64,000 nt of DNA, taken from contig CM001633.1 in assembly GCA_000309945.1 (NCBI GenBank), positions 890,723 to 954,722 on the forward strand, in the 5' to 3' direction. Of the stretch, positions 52,796-62,573 are shown in pieces; within the stretch, counting starts at the first letter, position 1; every line of letters starts with the position of its first letter. The translations under genes were made by a program, and so were the position numbers. This DNA comes from Leptolyngbyaceae cyanobacterium JSC-12 (lineage in GTDB: Bacteria; Cyanobacteriota; Cyanobacteriia; Leptolyngbyales; Leptolyngbyaceae). The notes beneath the pieces are model-generated. The model had not been told where the DNA came from, did no database searches, and was given only the letters and a program-made list of their open reading frames with translations.

Positions 52796-55096
52796 ATGTG
52801 GGCAAAACTGAAGCAGCTTTTTTGGCAATGGCGTATCGTGTTAATCATTGGTTCATCTGTAGCCATTTTCATCATTGGACTGCGCCTGATAGGATTGCTC
52901 CAGTCTCAAGAAGTTGCTCTACTGGATCAATTTTTTCGCTGGCGTCCAGCAGTCCCAGCAGACTCGCGAATTGTCCTGGTTGAAATTACAGAAGCCGACA
53001 TTGAACAGTGGGGCTATCCAATCAACGATGCAACCCTGGCAAGAGTGCTGGAGGCATTGAAACAACAACAGCCCAGAGTCATTGGACTGGATTTGTTTCG
53101 GGATTTGCCTGTTGAACCGGGACACGCGGAACTCGTCAAGGTTTTTAATTCCACCCCGAATTTGATCGGCATTCGCAAAGTCGCTGGGGGTGTTGTGAAT
53201 CCTCCCCCCGAACTAAATCAGTTGGGGCAGGTCGCAGCAAACGACCTTGTGACCGACCCAGATGGCAAAATTCGTCGTGGTTTGGTGTCGCTGGATGATC
53301 AGGAGGGACAGACGATCCAGGGGCTAGGAACTGCTTTAGCGTTGCAATATTTGCAGGCTGAAAATATCGAACCCCGGGTAGTTGATTCAGCACCTGGACA
53401 GATTGAAATTGGAAAATCCATGTTCTTTCCTCTCCGACCGAATGATGGTGGGTACATTAATATCGACTTAGGTGGCTATCAAATTTTGGGAGATTTCCGC
53501 AATTTGTCGCAGGGGTTTCAGCGTATTTCACTGACCCACGTGTTGCAAGGACAGATGCCTGCTGACCTGATGCGCGATCGCATGGTAGTGATTGGTGTTT
53601 CTGCAGAAAGCATTGGAGATTTCTTTTTAACTCCTCTCAGCAGCGGGTGGTTTAGCCGATTACCTGTGCGCTTTAGTGGAGTAGCGATTCATGCTGATCT
53701 GGCAAGCCAGATTCTGGATGCCGCCATCGCAGGACGTTCCCCCATGCGGTTTTGGGCAAAGTCCTGGGAAAATGCTGGAATTGTCTTTTGTTCGTTCATT
53801 GGAGCTAGCATTTGTTGGAGTCAGCGCTACCGCCGTCCATCAGATCGGCGTAAACGTTCCCGACAATTTGCCCATTCCAGAACTGCGATCGCACTGGTGC
53901 TGGTGGTGGCGATCTTGTTAGTGGGTAGTAGTTACGTGGCATTCCTTCATCGCTGGTGGATTCCAGTTATGCCTGCACTTTTGGCGCTCTTCATTTCAGC
54001 CTTAATGATCACTGGCTATGTGGCACAAATGGCAACTTCTATGCGCCAAACCTTTGGGCGGTATTTAAGCGATGAAGTGGTTGCTAATTTGCTGGAAACA
54101 CCACAAGGGCTAAAGTTGGGTGGGGAAGAACGCAAGGTAACGATGCTGATTTCTGACCTGCGGGGCTTTTCTGCGATCGCGGTGCGAGTTACACCAGAAG
54201 AATCGTTGGACATCATCAATCTTTATTTACGCACCATGACGGATGTGATCAATCACTACAAAGGACTAATTAACGAGTTCATTGGAGATGGCATTTTTGT
54301 TCTGTTTGGTGCACCGATCCAGCGGACAGATGATTCGCAGCGAGCGATCGCCTGTGCTATTTCGATGCAACTGGCAATGGGAGAGATTAATGCGCAACTG
54401 GCAGACAAAAATCTGCCTACCCTGGAAATGGGGATTGGAGTGCACACGGGCACCGTTTTGGCAGGCAACATTGGGTCTGATCGACGTGCCAAATACACTG
54501 TGATTGGTAGCAACGTCAACTTAGCATCCCGAATTGAAACCTACACCGTTGGTGGGCAAATTTTAGCGTCCAAAGATACTTTGAACGATGTAGGCGCAAT
54601 TTTGCGCATCGATGGGCAGTTGCGGATTCAACTGAAAGGTTTTCAAGATGAAATCACACTCTATGAAATAGGCGGCATTGGTGGAAACTTTAATGTGTTT
54701 CTGCCTAAACAAGAGGAGATGCTTGTGCCGCTTAAGCAGAAACTGCCTATTCAATTGGTGGTGGTTGAAGAAAAACATTTGACTAAGGAGGTGTTTCACG
54801 GAACCATTGTTAAACTTACGGAGTACTCAGCAGAAATCCATACTGACCGGGCACTGGGCTTGTTGACCAATCTTCAACTCAATCTACTTGTCGCTAACCA
54901 AAAAGCAAAAGGTATGGGAGATATCTACGCCAAGGTGATTGCTAGAGCCGCTGAAGATCCAACACTCATGCAAATTCGGTTTACGGCCGTGCCACCCGAA
55001 GTCGCATCGTTGTTTTACTACCTCTGGCACAGTGCAAAGACTAATTCACAGGAAAATGAGGCGCGGGAAACGAACAGGGTAGAGAAAGCTGATTAG
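52796..55096 (+). CDS. CHASE2-adenylate/guanylate cyclase with PilZ-like C-terminal region
   Basis: A 766-residue membrane signalling enzyme. After one N-terminal membrane helix comes the extracytoplasmic CHASE2 domain (DQFFRWRPAVPADSRIVLVE, then EADIEQWGYPINDATLARVL). Around 325-410 are two to three helices (ALVLVVAILLVGSSYVAF, MPALLALFISALMITGYVA). The class III cyclase domain (~440-620) has RKVTMLISDLRGFSAIAVRV with metal Asp454, and NEFIGDGIFVLFGAP with the second metal Asp498; VIGSNVNLASRIE is also typical. The end (~640-750) resembles a PilZ-like beta-barrel (HGTIVKLTEYSAEIHTDRA). It probably makes cAMP from ATP in response to periplasmic signals. It converges on the TpsA gene, 22 bases apart. 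Confidence 0.9.
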   Translation: MWAKLKQLFWQWRIVLIIGSSVAIFIIGLRLIGLLQSQEVALLDQFFRWRPAVPADSRIVLVEITEADIEQWGYPINDATLARVLEALKQQQPRVIGLDLFRDLPVEPGHAELVKVFNSTPNLIGIRKVAGGVVNPPPELNQLGQVAANDLVTDPDGKIRRGLVSLDDQEGQTIQGLGTALALQYLQAENIEPRVVDSAPGQIEIGKSMFFPLRPNDGGYINIDLGGYQILGDFRNLSQGFQRISLTHVLQGQMPADLMRDRMVVIGVSAESIGDFFLTPLSSGWFSRLPVRFSGVAIHADLASQILDAAIAGRSPMRFWAKSWENAGIVFCSFIGASICWSQRYRRPSDRRKRSRQFAHSRTAIALVLVVAILLVGSSYVAFLHRWWIPVMPALLALFISALMITGYVAQMATSMRQTFGRYLSDEVVANLLETPQGLKLGGEERKVTMLISDLRGFSAIAVRVTPEESLDIINLYLRTMTDVINHYKGLINEFIGDGIFVLFGAPIQRTDDSQRAIACAISMQLAMGEINAQLADKNLPTLEMGIGVHTGTVLAGNIGSDRRAKYTVIGSNVNLASRIETYTVGGQILASKDTLNDVGAILRIDGQLRIQLKGFQDEITLYEIGGIGGNFNVFLPKQEEMLVPLKQKLPIQLVVVEEKHLTKEVFHGTIVKLTEYSAEIHTDRALGLLTNLQLNLLVANQKAKGMGDIYAKVIARAAEDPTLMQIRFTAVPPEVASLFYYLWHSAKTNSQENEARETNRVEKAD

Positions 55097-55118
55097 GGAA
55101 GGGAATTAATTGACCAGC

Positions 55119-58100
55119 TTATGGCATTGCCTGAGCTTCACAAGAAAGACTGGGGAAAATGGGAGGGCGGTTAGAGATTGCCGGAGAGTCTGCCACTAAA
55201 TAGAGTGCACCATCCTGACCTGTTACCCATCCCCGCACTTCCACAATTTCATTGGGTGGAAGAAGATTTCTTGACGGTGCGATCGCTTTGCGGGAGGATG
55301 GCTGGGCAGCCGTTGGCACAGGTTCCATCAATTGCACCAACGAGCGATCGTCCCCAAATACATCTGTTGGACTGGCTGCCACCCCACCTCGCCCCGTTAC
55401 GACAAATCGCTGCTGGGTACTGTTACAACCTATTGCAATCACCCGAAACGGATCCTGATTGGTTGAACGCAAGAAACTAACCAGGTAAGCAGGAATTGGC
55501 TGCGTTCCAGATTGAGCAGTTCCAGTCGCATTTCGCACAATCCGTTTAACAAAATCATCCAGTTCAGGTGGGAATGGCGGTGGAGGTGATGGGAGTAGTG
55601 GGAGTAGGGAGGGTAGTGGAGGTAGGGAGGGTGGTGGTGGCAGCGGATCATCCATTGCCCCAAATTCAAATGCTCCAATATCTCGAATGCCAACAGCCAG
55701 GCGTCCTCGCTGGTCACGGCTGGTTGCATTCCTCCCACCCGCATTAATCGCAGGACTTCCTTCTAGTAAGGCATGAGTTTGAGTCAACCCACCGTTATTT
55801 TGCAGCGGTCCCAGGAGAGGGTTGGTTCCGTCTGGCAGATCGGAACTGATAAACCCAGTACTGCTGCCTCTGATTTGCACCAGATTAAATCCTTGACTGG
55901 CAATACCTCCCGATACATCTGGGTCAATCGCTGCCGTATTTCCCGCCACAATCGAGTTGCTCAGAGTGATTTGACCACCATTGCCAGAGATGCCGCCTGC
56001 CCGCCCTTCCCCATTCCTACCCACTAAAGCACCTGTAGTACCGTTGTAGATGATGCCGCCTATTCCGCCAATTGCTTGATTGTTGGCGATTGTGCTGTTG
56101 GTCAAGCCGACGCTGGCATTGAAACCAAAGACTGCACCTCCATTCCCAGAACCACCATCTCCCCCCTGTGCACTGCCATCTGCAGGAGTACCACCACCAT
56201 CCCCACCGCGCACTTGGTTCGCCGAAAAAGTACTGTTGAGAATGTTGACGATGCCGCCGTTACTGAAAATCGCTCCACCCAGTCCAGCAGCCCCCCCGCC
56301 CCCGCCCCCGCCAATTCCAGCCGAAACCACGCCATAAGCGCCACCATTACCACCACCGAAGCCACCGAAACCGCCAATCGTTCCGCCACTAGCAGCCCCA
56401 CCACCGCCACCACCAAAACCACCAGTACTCCCATTGCCGCCAAAGCTACCACCGCCGCCGCCACCGCCGCCAAAACTCCCAGGGCTGTCGTTGTTACCCG
56501 GGGCACCCCCCGTTCCGCCAATGCCACCACCGCCACTACCCGCACCCCCAAAACCCGGTCCCCCAAAGCCCCCATTGCCGCCGTTTGCCTGGTTTGTTAA
56601 GAAGGTGCTGTTGCTAATGGTTACCGTGCCACCCTCATTGAAGATAGCCCCCCCCATGCCTGCCCCTGCCCCTGCCCCACCAGAACCAAAGCTGACATTA
56701 GAACCACCGTTGCCACCTTGAGCTGAGTTACCAGAGAAGGTGCTATTGCTGATATTGAGAATTCCCTGACTGTAGATGGCTCCTCCAAAACCATTAGTTG
56801 TGCCTCCCACGCCTGGATTGGGGCTGCTCACTGGGCTACCCACAAACGGAGCTGCTTCACCAGTTGCACTGGTTGCCCGATGATTAGCCAACACGCTATT
56901 TGTAATGGTTAAGGTGCCACTGCCAGTATGCAAAATACCACCACCGCTGCCAACGACATTGCCGTTTGCAATGGTTAAACCATCGAGGACAACATTGGGA
57001 GCATTGATATTGAATACTCGCACGGTATCGTTACCGCTAATCGTGGTGTTCGCTGCACCGCTGCCAGCCAGGGTAAGGGATTTGGCGATCGCCACAGTTT
57101 GTGTCTGCGTGTAGGTTCCTGGAGCCAGATTGACAATCGCACCAGGTAACGCCACATCCACCCCATTTTGCAAATTCGCTCCAGGGGTGAGATTGGCAGT
57201 CGTGGCAGCCCCTGTTAGTAGACTGGTGGGTGCCGCTGTAGTAATCGCAGCATTCAAATTGACAGTGGGCGCATTCAATGCCAACGTTGTTGAGGCAGGA
57301 ATGGTCAGGGTCGTTCCAGGATTGATCGTAATCAAGTTGCTGGCAGTAAGAGTCACATTACCGGTGTTTAGAGCTGTGTTGATCACCGTGAAATCAATCG
57401 TGGATGCGCCAGGGTTAGCATTAGCAGCCGCAACCGAGGGATCGATGCCTCCTGCCGCCACCACAGTAATCGAAGTGGGATCTAGCAACCAGGTTCCAGA
57501 ACTGCCTTGAACAGCGGATACATCTACTCTGGCAGCAGTACCCACAGTTAAATGAACTTTTCCAGAGGTTTCCACCAGACCACCATTGCCACCAATCTCG
57601 GCACCTTTTGCCGTAATCGTTCCATGGAAGCGGGTCGTATCATCTGCCCACACAATCACACTGCCACCGTTGCCGTTGGAGAGTGCATCCGCCTGGATCA
57701 CCACGGCTTGCCCCACTTCCGTAACGTGTGCAGTGGGAAGGGTTCCCTCTCCTTGATAAGCACCGCCAATCAAAGCAGTGCCGCCGCCTGCTATTCCTGA
57801 AACATCGATGCGAGCCTGGTCTAGCAGGGAAACGCGATCGCCTAAAACCTGAACCATGCCGCCCGGTGCCACTAAAGACCCTGTACTGGTAACGTTGTTG
57901 CCATAGAAAGTTAAACTCTGGAGTGGTAAAACAGCTAGGGATGCCTGATTGCGAATATCCCCTCTGGGAGTGCCATACTGGAGACCAGGAGCAAGATTTA
58001 CGGTTAGCAAAGGGGGAGGCTGGGGCGCGATCGCGCTGAATTCACTACCGTCAAAGAAGCGGATGCTACTGGCACTGCTAGCTGAGAACGATCCCCCCAG

Positions 58101-58541
58101 TTGTAATCGGGCATTCACACCGAACAACATACCATTGGGATTAATCAAAAACAGATTTGCCGTACCATTGGCGCGAATCAGTCCGTCAATGGTGGAGATG
58201 GAGTTACCAGTTACACGAGTCAGGATCGTTTGGATATGAGCCGCATTGTTGAACCAGGCTTCTCCCCCCGTTGGAACTGAAAATTCTCGAAAGCTGTGGT
58301 AAAGATTCACTCCCCGTTCCGTCCCCCCCTCAATTACGCAGGTTGTGCAGCCTGGTATCACACTGGAGGGATTGGGCAAGGTGCGATCAGGAATAATCTG
58401 AGCGTGTGCTGAACTGATGCTCAACCCCCAAATAGTTGCAGCCCAGCCCAGCCACCCCATACCCTGTGTGAACACGCTGGAGCGGTAGGGCAATTTGACT
58501 GATTCTCGGTAAGCAAACTCCCTACCCCACATATCAGGCAT
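55119..58541 (-). CDS. Two-partner secretion exoprotein (TpsA, filamentous hemagglutinin N-terminal domain)
   Basis: An 1140-residue protein. A signal peptide ends around SSAHAQ (~residue 48). The TPS domain follows: [40 protein letters not shown], the diagnostic NANGMLFG-type motif [19 protein letters not shown]. Then come beta-helix repeats, and at about 600-780 a very glycine-rich, POMP-like region ([20 protein letters not shown]). Near residue 1020 a proline-rich linker ([20 protein letters not shown]) joins a C-terminal domain with Cys residues. The exporter TpsB (ShlB/FhaC) is not in the window. It starts five bases after the DUF928 gene and is probably translated from the same mRNA. 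Likely a surface or released adhesin; role inferred. Confidence 0.88.
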   Translation of the reverse strand: MPDMWGREFAYRESVKLPYRSSVFTQGMGWLGWAATIWGLSISSAHAQIIPDRTLPNPSSVIPGCTTCVIEGGTERGVNLYHSFREFSVPTGGEAWFNNAAHIQTILTRVTGNSISTIDGLIRANGTANLFLINPNGMLFGVNARLQLGGSFSASSASSIRFFDGSEFSAIAPQPPPLLTVNLAPGLQYGTPRGDIRNQASLAVLPLQSLTFYGNNVTSTGSLVAPGGMVQVLGDRVSLLDQARIDVSGIAGGGTALIGGAYQGEGTLPTAHVTEVGQAVVIQADALSNGNGGSVIVWADDTTRFHGTITAKGAEIGGNGGLVETSGKVHLTVGTAARVDVSAVQGSSGTWLLDPTSITVVAAGGIDPSVAAANANPGASTIDFTVINTALNTGNVTLTASNLITINPGTTLTIPASTTLALNAPTVNLNAAITTAAPTSLLTGAATTANLTPGANLQNGVDVALPGAIVNLAPGTYTQTQTVAIAKSLTLAGSGAANTTISGNDTVRVFNINAPNVVLDGLTIANGNVVGSGGGILHTGSGTLTITNSVLANHRATSATGEAAPFVGSPVSSPNPGVGGTTNGFGGAIYSQGILNISNSTFSGNSAQGGNGGSNVSFGSGGAGAGAGMGGAIFNEGGTVTISNSTFLTNQANGGNGGFGGPGFGGAGSGGGGIGGTGGAPGNNDSPGSFGGGGGGGGSFGGNGSTGGFGGGGGGAASGGTIGGFGGFGGGNGGAYGVVSAGIGGGGGGGAAGLGGAIFSNGGIVNILNSTFSANQVRGGDGGGTPADGSAQGGDGGSGNGGAVFGFNASVGLTNSTIANNQAIGGIGGIIYNGTTGALVGRNGEGRAGGISGNGGQITLSNSIVAGNTAAIDPDVSGGIASQGFNLVQIRGSSTGFISSDLPDGTNPLLGPLQNNGGLTQTHALLEGSPAINAGGRNATSRDQRGRLAVGIRDIGAFEFGAMDDPLPPPPSLPPLPSLLPLLPSPPPPFPPELDDFVKRIVRNATGTAQSGTQPIPAYLVSFLRSTNQDPFRVIAIGCNSTQQRFVVTGRGGVAASPTDVFGDDRSLVQLMEPVPTAAQPSSRKAIAPSRNLLPPNEIVEVRGWVTGQDGALYLVADSPAISNRPPIFPSLSCEAQAMP

Positions 58542-58546
58542 CAGGT

Positions 58547-59422
58547 TTAGTTCACATTCATCAACGGGGTGTTTGCCATTCGCTCCAAGCCAACCGACTG
58601 TAGTAACTCGTGCCAGGCAAGGCGCAGTTCGGCATTGTCAGGCTGACTTTGGCTTAAGGCAAACAAACTAGCCGATGCCTCGTACCACATTCCAGACCTG
58701 GCATAAATAGCGGCTTTCTCTAAGGGATCGGCCTGCTGCAACTGCTTGACTAGATTAGTGTCTAGCGGCACTCGGCGCACAATCCCTTCCACAAAAGGAT
58801 TTTGCGGACCAGCCGTTTCACAAATCATAGACACAACCCAACGGTACTCCTTACCCACTTCCAACCCAGGACTAGTTGCAGGTAGGGGAACACTGACAAC
58901 ACCTGGGCTACCAGTAACCTTCAAGGCAGTACGATACAACCCTTTCCCCTGTGCATCTTCCAGGGAAAACCTGACTTCTTTTGCTGTGGTTTGCGGAATA
59001 TAGACCAAAAGCGTGGGATGCTCTGATACTGACTGTCCCAATTGAACTACACGCTCATTTAATTGAATCTTGGGCAACAATGTCGTCAGAAACGGAGCCG
59101 AAGTTTCTGGAGTTAGGACGGAGCTAGATTGCTGAGAGGGGCATGTGCCACTGTTGCGTCTGCCTCCCGAAACGGAATCGCTGGGAGCACTTTTGGCTCC
59201 GGTGGGCAATACAAAAGTAAACCGTTTCGGATTTCTAGAGCCTGGCTGAACGGGCGATCGCGGCGATTGTTTTACTGCTGGTTGGCTGGCAGAAACAGCG
59301 GACTTCAGGGTCGCAGTTTGCAATATCTGTGGGTCTTTGGTTAACCCAGGGGAAGCAGACAAACCAAGCAACAGCGTTGTGGCAAGGGCAATTAAGCAGG
59401 ATGGGGGCTGATTCTTAACCAT
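58547..59422 (-). CDS. DUF928 domain protein
   Basis: A 291-residue protein with a signal peptide ([19 protein letters not shown]). After a disordered linker the DUF928 domain starts near residue 130: [20 protein letters not shown], then [20 protein letters not shown], then [20 protein letters not shown] and [10 protein letters not shown]. The end is helical ([20 protein letters not shown]). DUF928 proteins are nearly restricted to cyanobacteria, often beside CHAT and hemagglutinin-type genes. The Ig-like beta content suggests it binds a periplasmic or surface partner. Its stop is five bases before the TpsA start, and it follows the CHAT gene. Confidence 0.85.
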   Translation of the reverse strand: MVKNQPPSCLIALATTLLLGLSASPGLTKDPQILQTATLKSAVSASQPAVKQSPRSPVQPGSRNPKRFTFVLPTGAKSAPSDSVSGGRRNSGTCPSQQSSSVLTPETSAPFLTTLLPKIQLNERVVQLGQSVSEHPTLLVYIPQTTAKEVRFSLEDAQGKGLYRTALKVTGSPGVVSVPLPATSPGLEVGKEYRWVVSMICETAGPQNPFVEGIVRRVPLDTNLVKQLQQADPLEKAAIYARSGMWYEASASLFALSQSQPDNAELRLAWHELLQSVGLERMANTPLMNVN

Positions 59423-59740
59423 GGGGATTCTGCCAGACGAGATTTACCAGTTGAAACCGTGACGAAGGAGGGAAACTAGCAGATGTTCGTAGTCGAAACA
59501 AAGGAACGAAGCTTCTAAAACGAAGCTTCTAAAGTGAAGACTTTAAGGGGATCTACAACATGGGTAGAAAATATCCCGGACGTGACTTTACAGAACAGCC
59601 CAGGAAATCTCGGTAGAAAATCCGGAGTTTATTGCCTGTAGTAAAAATATTAACCGTGAAATCACGAATTTTTCTGTGAAATTTGTGAATTTAACCTGTG
59701 ATTTGTCACCATTCTCATCGTGATCCAGCGCAGCGATCGC
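59423..59740. repeat. Intergenic region with a 14-base tandem repeat
   Basis: The region lies between the CHAT gene and the DUF928 gene. AACGAAGCTTCTAA occurs twice in tandem (59505-59518, 59519-59532). Further left and right are AT-rich patches such as CACGAATTTTTCTGTGAAAT (near 59661) with partial direct repeats (GTGAAAT, GTGAATT). A promoter for the DUF928-TpsA pair could be here. No gene is seen. Confidence 0.5.
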
Positions 59741-62398
59741 TTACAGCCAATTTCCCACCAAAACAAACGGTGCCCAGTAAAAGGGATGTCTGAATTCAGG
59801 CTGATGCAACAGGGAAAGTTGAGCTTGTCGCACAGCATCAGCTCGTTTCACAGAAGACCGGGACAATACCTGATAAAACTTTGCCATGAACAACGCCGTG
59901 GAAGCATCATCCACTGACCAGAGGGTAGCGATCGTACTACGCGCCCCCGAACGAACCGCAACCCCTGCCAATCCCAGGGCTGCCCGATTATCTCCATCTG
60001 CTGTCTGACAGGCACTCAACACCAGTAATTCCACAGGAGTTTGACTTGATCGATTTTGCAGCATGTTATCCAGGCGATTGACATTAACCAGCCCATCCCA
60101 GGTCAGCAAAAAGGTTTTTTCCGGATCTGAACTAAACTGTCCGTGGGTAGCAAGGTGAATCACTGGAAACGCCGCCGTCTGAATTTGTTGTTGCAAGGCT
60201 GCCTGGGTGAACTGCTCATTTAAGAGTACTTTGGCAGTAGTATCCGCCTTAATTTTCTGTACCTCACTCGTTACACCTGGCAACGATGGGAATCCAGGTC
60301 TTTGCTCACTCAGCCCCCCCAGCAAAACCTTGAGCGGGTGCAAGTTCATTACTTGAGATGGCAACAATTGCAACCCCGGTGTAAGCGCCAGACTGTATTT
60401 TTCAATCAAATACTGCCGTTGCTGGTCATCATATAAAGCAGCCATGGGAATGTTGCGCAGAGAACCATCCAGGACAAATACCAGGGTAGTAACCCGACTT
60501 GCTCGCATCTCTGCCTCCGCCGGACGCACTAGCAGATCGTAAAGTTGTTTCGCGATCGCATGGCGGTCTTGTTCCCAGGTTTCTCGACTGAGAGATTCCC
60601 GCATTGTCCTCACTAGGTTTTCAAACACTGGTTGGGGAACAGGTGTGGAGTAATGACGTAGAGGCTGATTCGGCAAGGATAAAATTACTTCTAGGCGATC
60701 AGGCAGAATGATTGGATACAAGACCGCTGCCTCCGGGTCGATCGCGTCAATTTGAACGGGACGCACTGTGAGGCATGCTTCCCGGAAGAAATTATCCAGT
60801 TCTGCTAGTTGCAGCGCCTCAATCACTTCACGTGCTTGCCGTAAACTTTTCTGACCGCCCTCGTTAGATCTTGCCTGTCCAGGAGTGGGTTGCAAGAGCA
60901 AGGCAACCAATTCCCGATACACAGGCTCCACGCTTTCCCGAAACGAAAACTGCACATCCAACTGACTGGTGAGCAAATCATTCCGCAATTTACCGAGCGT
61001 TTTGAAGGCATTCGTATAAGCCACGATCGCTAGCGATCGCTGCCCTTGCACATTCAATAACCGCCCCAACTGCCACTGCCAGCGATAGGCAATATCCGGC
61101 GTATTGCTGGTCTCTGCCAAGATTAACGCCTGTTCAGTCAACGCCTGGGCATCATTCCATTGCTGCTGTTGTTCATACAGTGCCCCCAAATAGCCCACTG
61201 CATAGGATTCTGCTCGTTTATCTTGTAAACTGCGGGACTGTTTTGCCGCCATTTCCAGGTGTTGGGCAATCCAGGATATGAACGCATCTGTTGCCTGAGT
61301 TGGTTGCACCTTGCTCAGTTGCATCAGGCTTTCAGCATAGTTGATATGTGCAAAAATAGCAGTTCGACTTACAGACAATCGAGCCAGATTTGTATCGATT
61401 AGGGGTAATAGCTCCCGAACCGATGCCAATCGAGTTTGAGCAAGCCAGAGACGTAATTGATTCAGTTGGGCTTGCACCCGGAGCAGCGGGGAAGGAGCAG
61501 TTGCAATCGCCTGCTGGTAAAACATGTTAGCGGCTTCAAGCTGGTTTTGGGCAAGTGCTGTGTTGCCCAGACTCACATAAGCCGCGGCTATATCCATTGC
61601 AGACTGGAGGCGTTGGGCGATCGCCAGACTTTGCTCCAATGCCTGCTGGGACTGATTCAACTCCCCCACCAATCGCAGGGTATCGCCCACATGCAGCCAT
61701 CCTGCCGCTTTCAGCAAACTATCCGGTTGATGTTGCAGGATCTGGTTCACCTCTTGCAACGTAGAGCGAGCTTTGAGATATAGTCCCAATGCCCGAAATG
61801 CCTGGGTTTGATTAATCAGGCTGCGCACCATGCCCGCTTGCTCTTGCTCCTGCCGAAACAACTCAACTGCCTGTTGCCAGGAGAACCGCGCCTGTTCTGC
61901 TTGCCCCTGCGCCAGTTGAATACTGCCATAAGTATTGAACGCTTCTGCTAACAAGAGCCGGGTTTGAGTGGTTGCGGGACGAGTTTGCAGCACTGCCAAA
62001 CTGGTTGCGATCGCAGAATTTGCCTCTGCCCATTGCCCAAGCTGTTGATAGGCTAACGCCAAATTTCCCAGGACAATGGCTCGGTTTAGGTCATCTTGTT
62101 GCGCTGTAAAGCCAGCAGCAGCGGCTTGCCATGTCGCGATCGCCCGTGCAAATTGCCCACTCGTGTACAGTGCTTTCCCTACCTGCACCTGCTCAAACGG
62201 ATCGTGACCGTCATGCGTTTGGCTCTGAATAGAACCAGTCAATGTCCCAATCATAGTGACAGATGTCAGCACGGTTTTTGCAGTTTTTGCTGGACTGATT
62301 GCACCAGGCAGCAGCAGCAGTGCCATCACGCTCAGTGCCAAACAGCTATACCAGCCAATCTTGCGAACCCAAGGTTGCCACCGAACGTAAGGACGCAT
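59741..62398 (-). CDS. CHAT-domain protease-like protein with TPR repeats
   Basis: An 885-residue protein. I chose ATG 62398 because AAGGAAG lies about six bases upstream; a GTG at 62404 overlaps it. A membrane anchor or signal (GWYSCLALSVMALLLLPGAI) comes first. Residues ~60-500 hold about ten TPR units (QVQVGKALYTSGQFARAIAT, LAYQQLGQWAEANSAIATSL). The C-terminal CHAT domain (~600-885), related to caspases, has a likely catalytic pair: His752 in IHLATHGQFSSDPEK and Cys797 in LLVLSACQTADGDN. Similar TPR-CHAT proteins (separase-like, Craspase Csx29 partners) cleave partners after activation. With a signal anchor it may act at the membrane or in the periplasm. It starts the gene group with DUF928 and TpsA. 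Confidence 0.9.
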   Translation of the reverse strand: MRPYVRWQPWVRKIGWYSCLALSVMALLLLPGAISPAKTAKTVLTSVTMIGTLTGSIQSQTHDGHDPFEQVQVGKALYTSGQFARAIATWQAAAAGFTAQQDDLNRAIVLGNLALAYQQLGQWAEANSAIATSLAVLQTRPATTQTRLLLAEAFNTYGSIQLAQGQAEQARFSWQQAVELFRQEQEQAGMVRSLINQTQAFRALGLYLKARSTLQEVNQILQHQPDSLLKAAGWLHVGDTLRLVGELNQSQQALEQSLAIAQRLQSAMDIAAAYVSLGNTALAQNQLEAANMFYQQAIATAPSPLLRVQAQLNQLRLWLAQTRLASVRELLPLIDTNLARLSVSRTAIFAHINYAESLMQLSKVQPTQATDAFISWIAQHLEMAAKQSRSLQDKRAESYAVGYLGALYEQQQQWNDAQALTEQALILAETSNTPDIAYRWQWQLGRLLNVQGQRSLAIVAYTNAFKTLGKLRNDLLTSQLDVQFSFRESVEPVYRELVALLLQPTPGQARSNEGGQKSLRQAREVIEALQLAELDNFFREACLTVRPVQIDAIDPEAAVLYPIILPDRLEVILSLPNQPLRHYSTPVPQPVFENLVRTMRESLSRETWEQDRHAIAKQLYDLLVRPAEAEMRASRVTTLVFVLDGSLRNIPMAALYDDQQRQYLIEKYSLALTPGLQLLPSQVMNLHPLKVLLGGLSEQRPGFPSLPGVTSEVQKIKADTTAKVLLNEQFTQAALQQQIQTAAFPVIHLATHGQFSSDPEKTFLLTWDGLVNVNRLDNMLQNRSSQTPVELLVLSACQTADGDNRAALGLAGVAVRSGARSTIATLWSVDDASTALFMAKFYQVLSRSSVKRADAVRQAQLSLLHQPEFRHPFYWAPFVLVGNWL

Positions 62399-62573
62399 AC
62401 TCACTTCCTTATTGCCTGATTTATTATCTGAATTCCTTCAGTTGAACCTTCCACCATCCTGGATTGCAGCTATTCTTTCATCTTTCTCATCTGCCTTGCT
62501 ATATTCGTTGTAAATTCTTACGGAAGTTGCAAATTCTGATGCAATCTCCCTGCTCGTTGCGCCAGAGCAATCA

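Noticed and set aside
56102-56721. Long Pro-, Ala- or Val-rich open frames opposite and alongside the TpsA gene
   Set aside because: They are other-frame readings of the glycine-rich repeat codons; composition is extreme and they match no fold.
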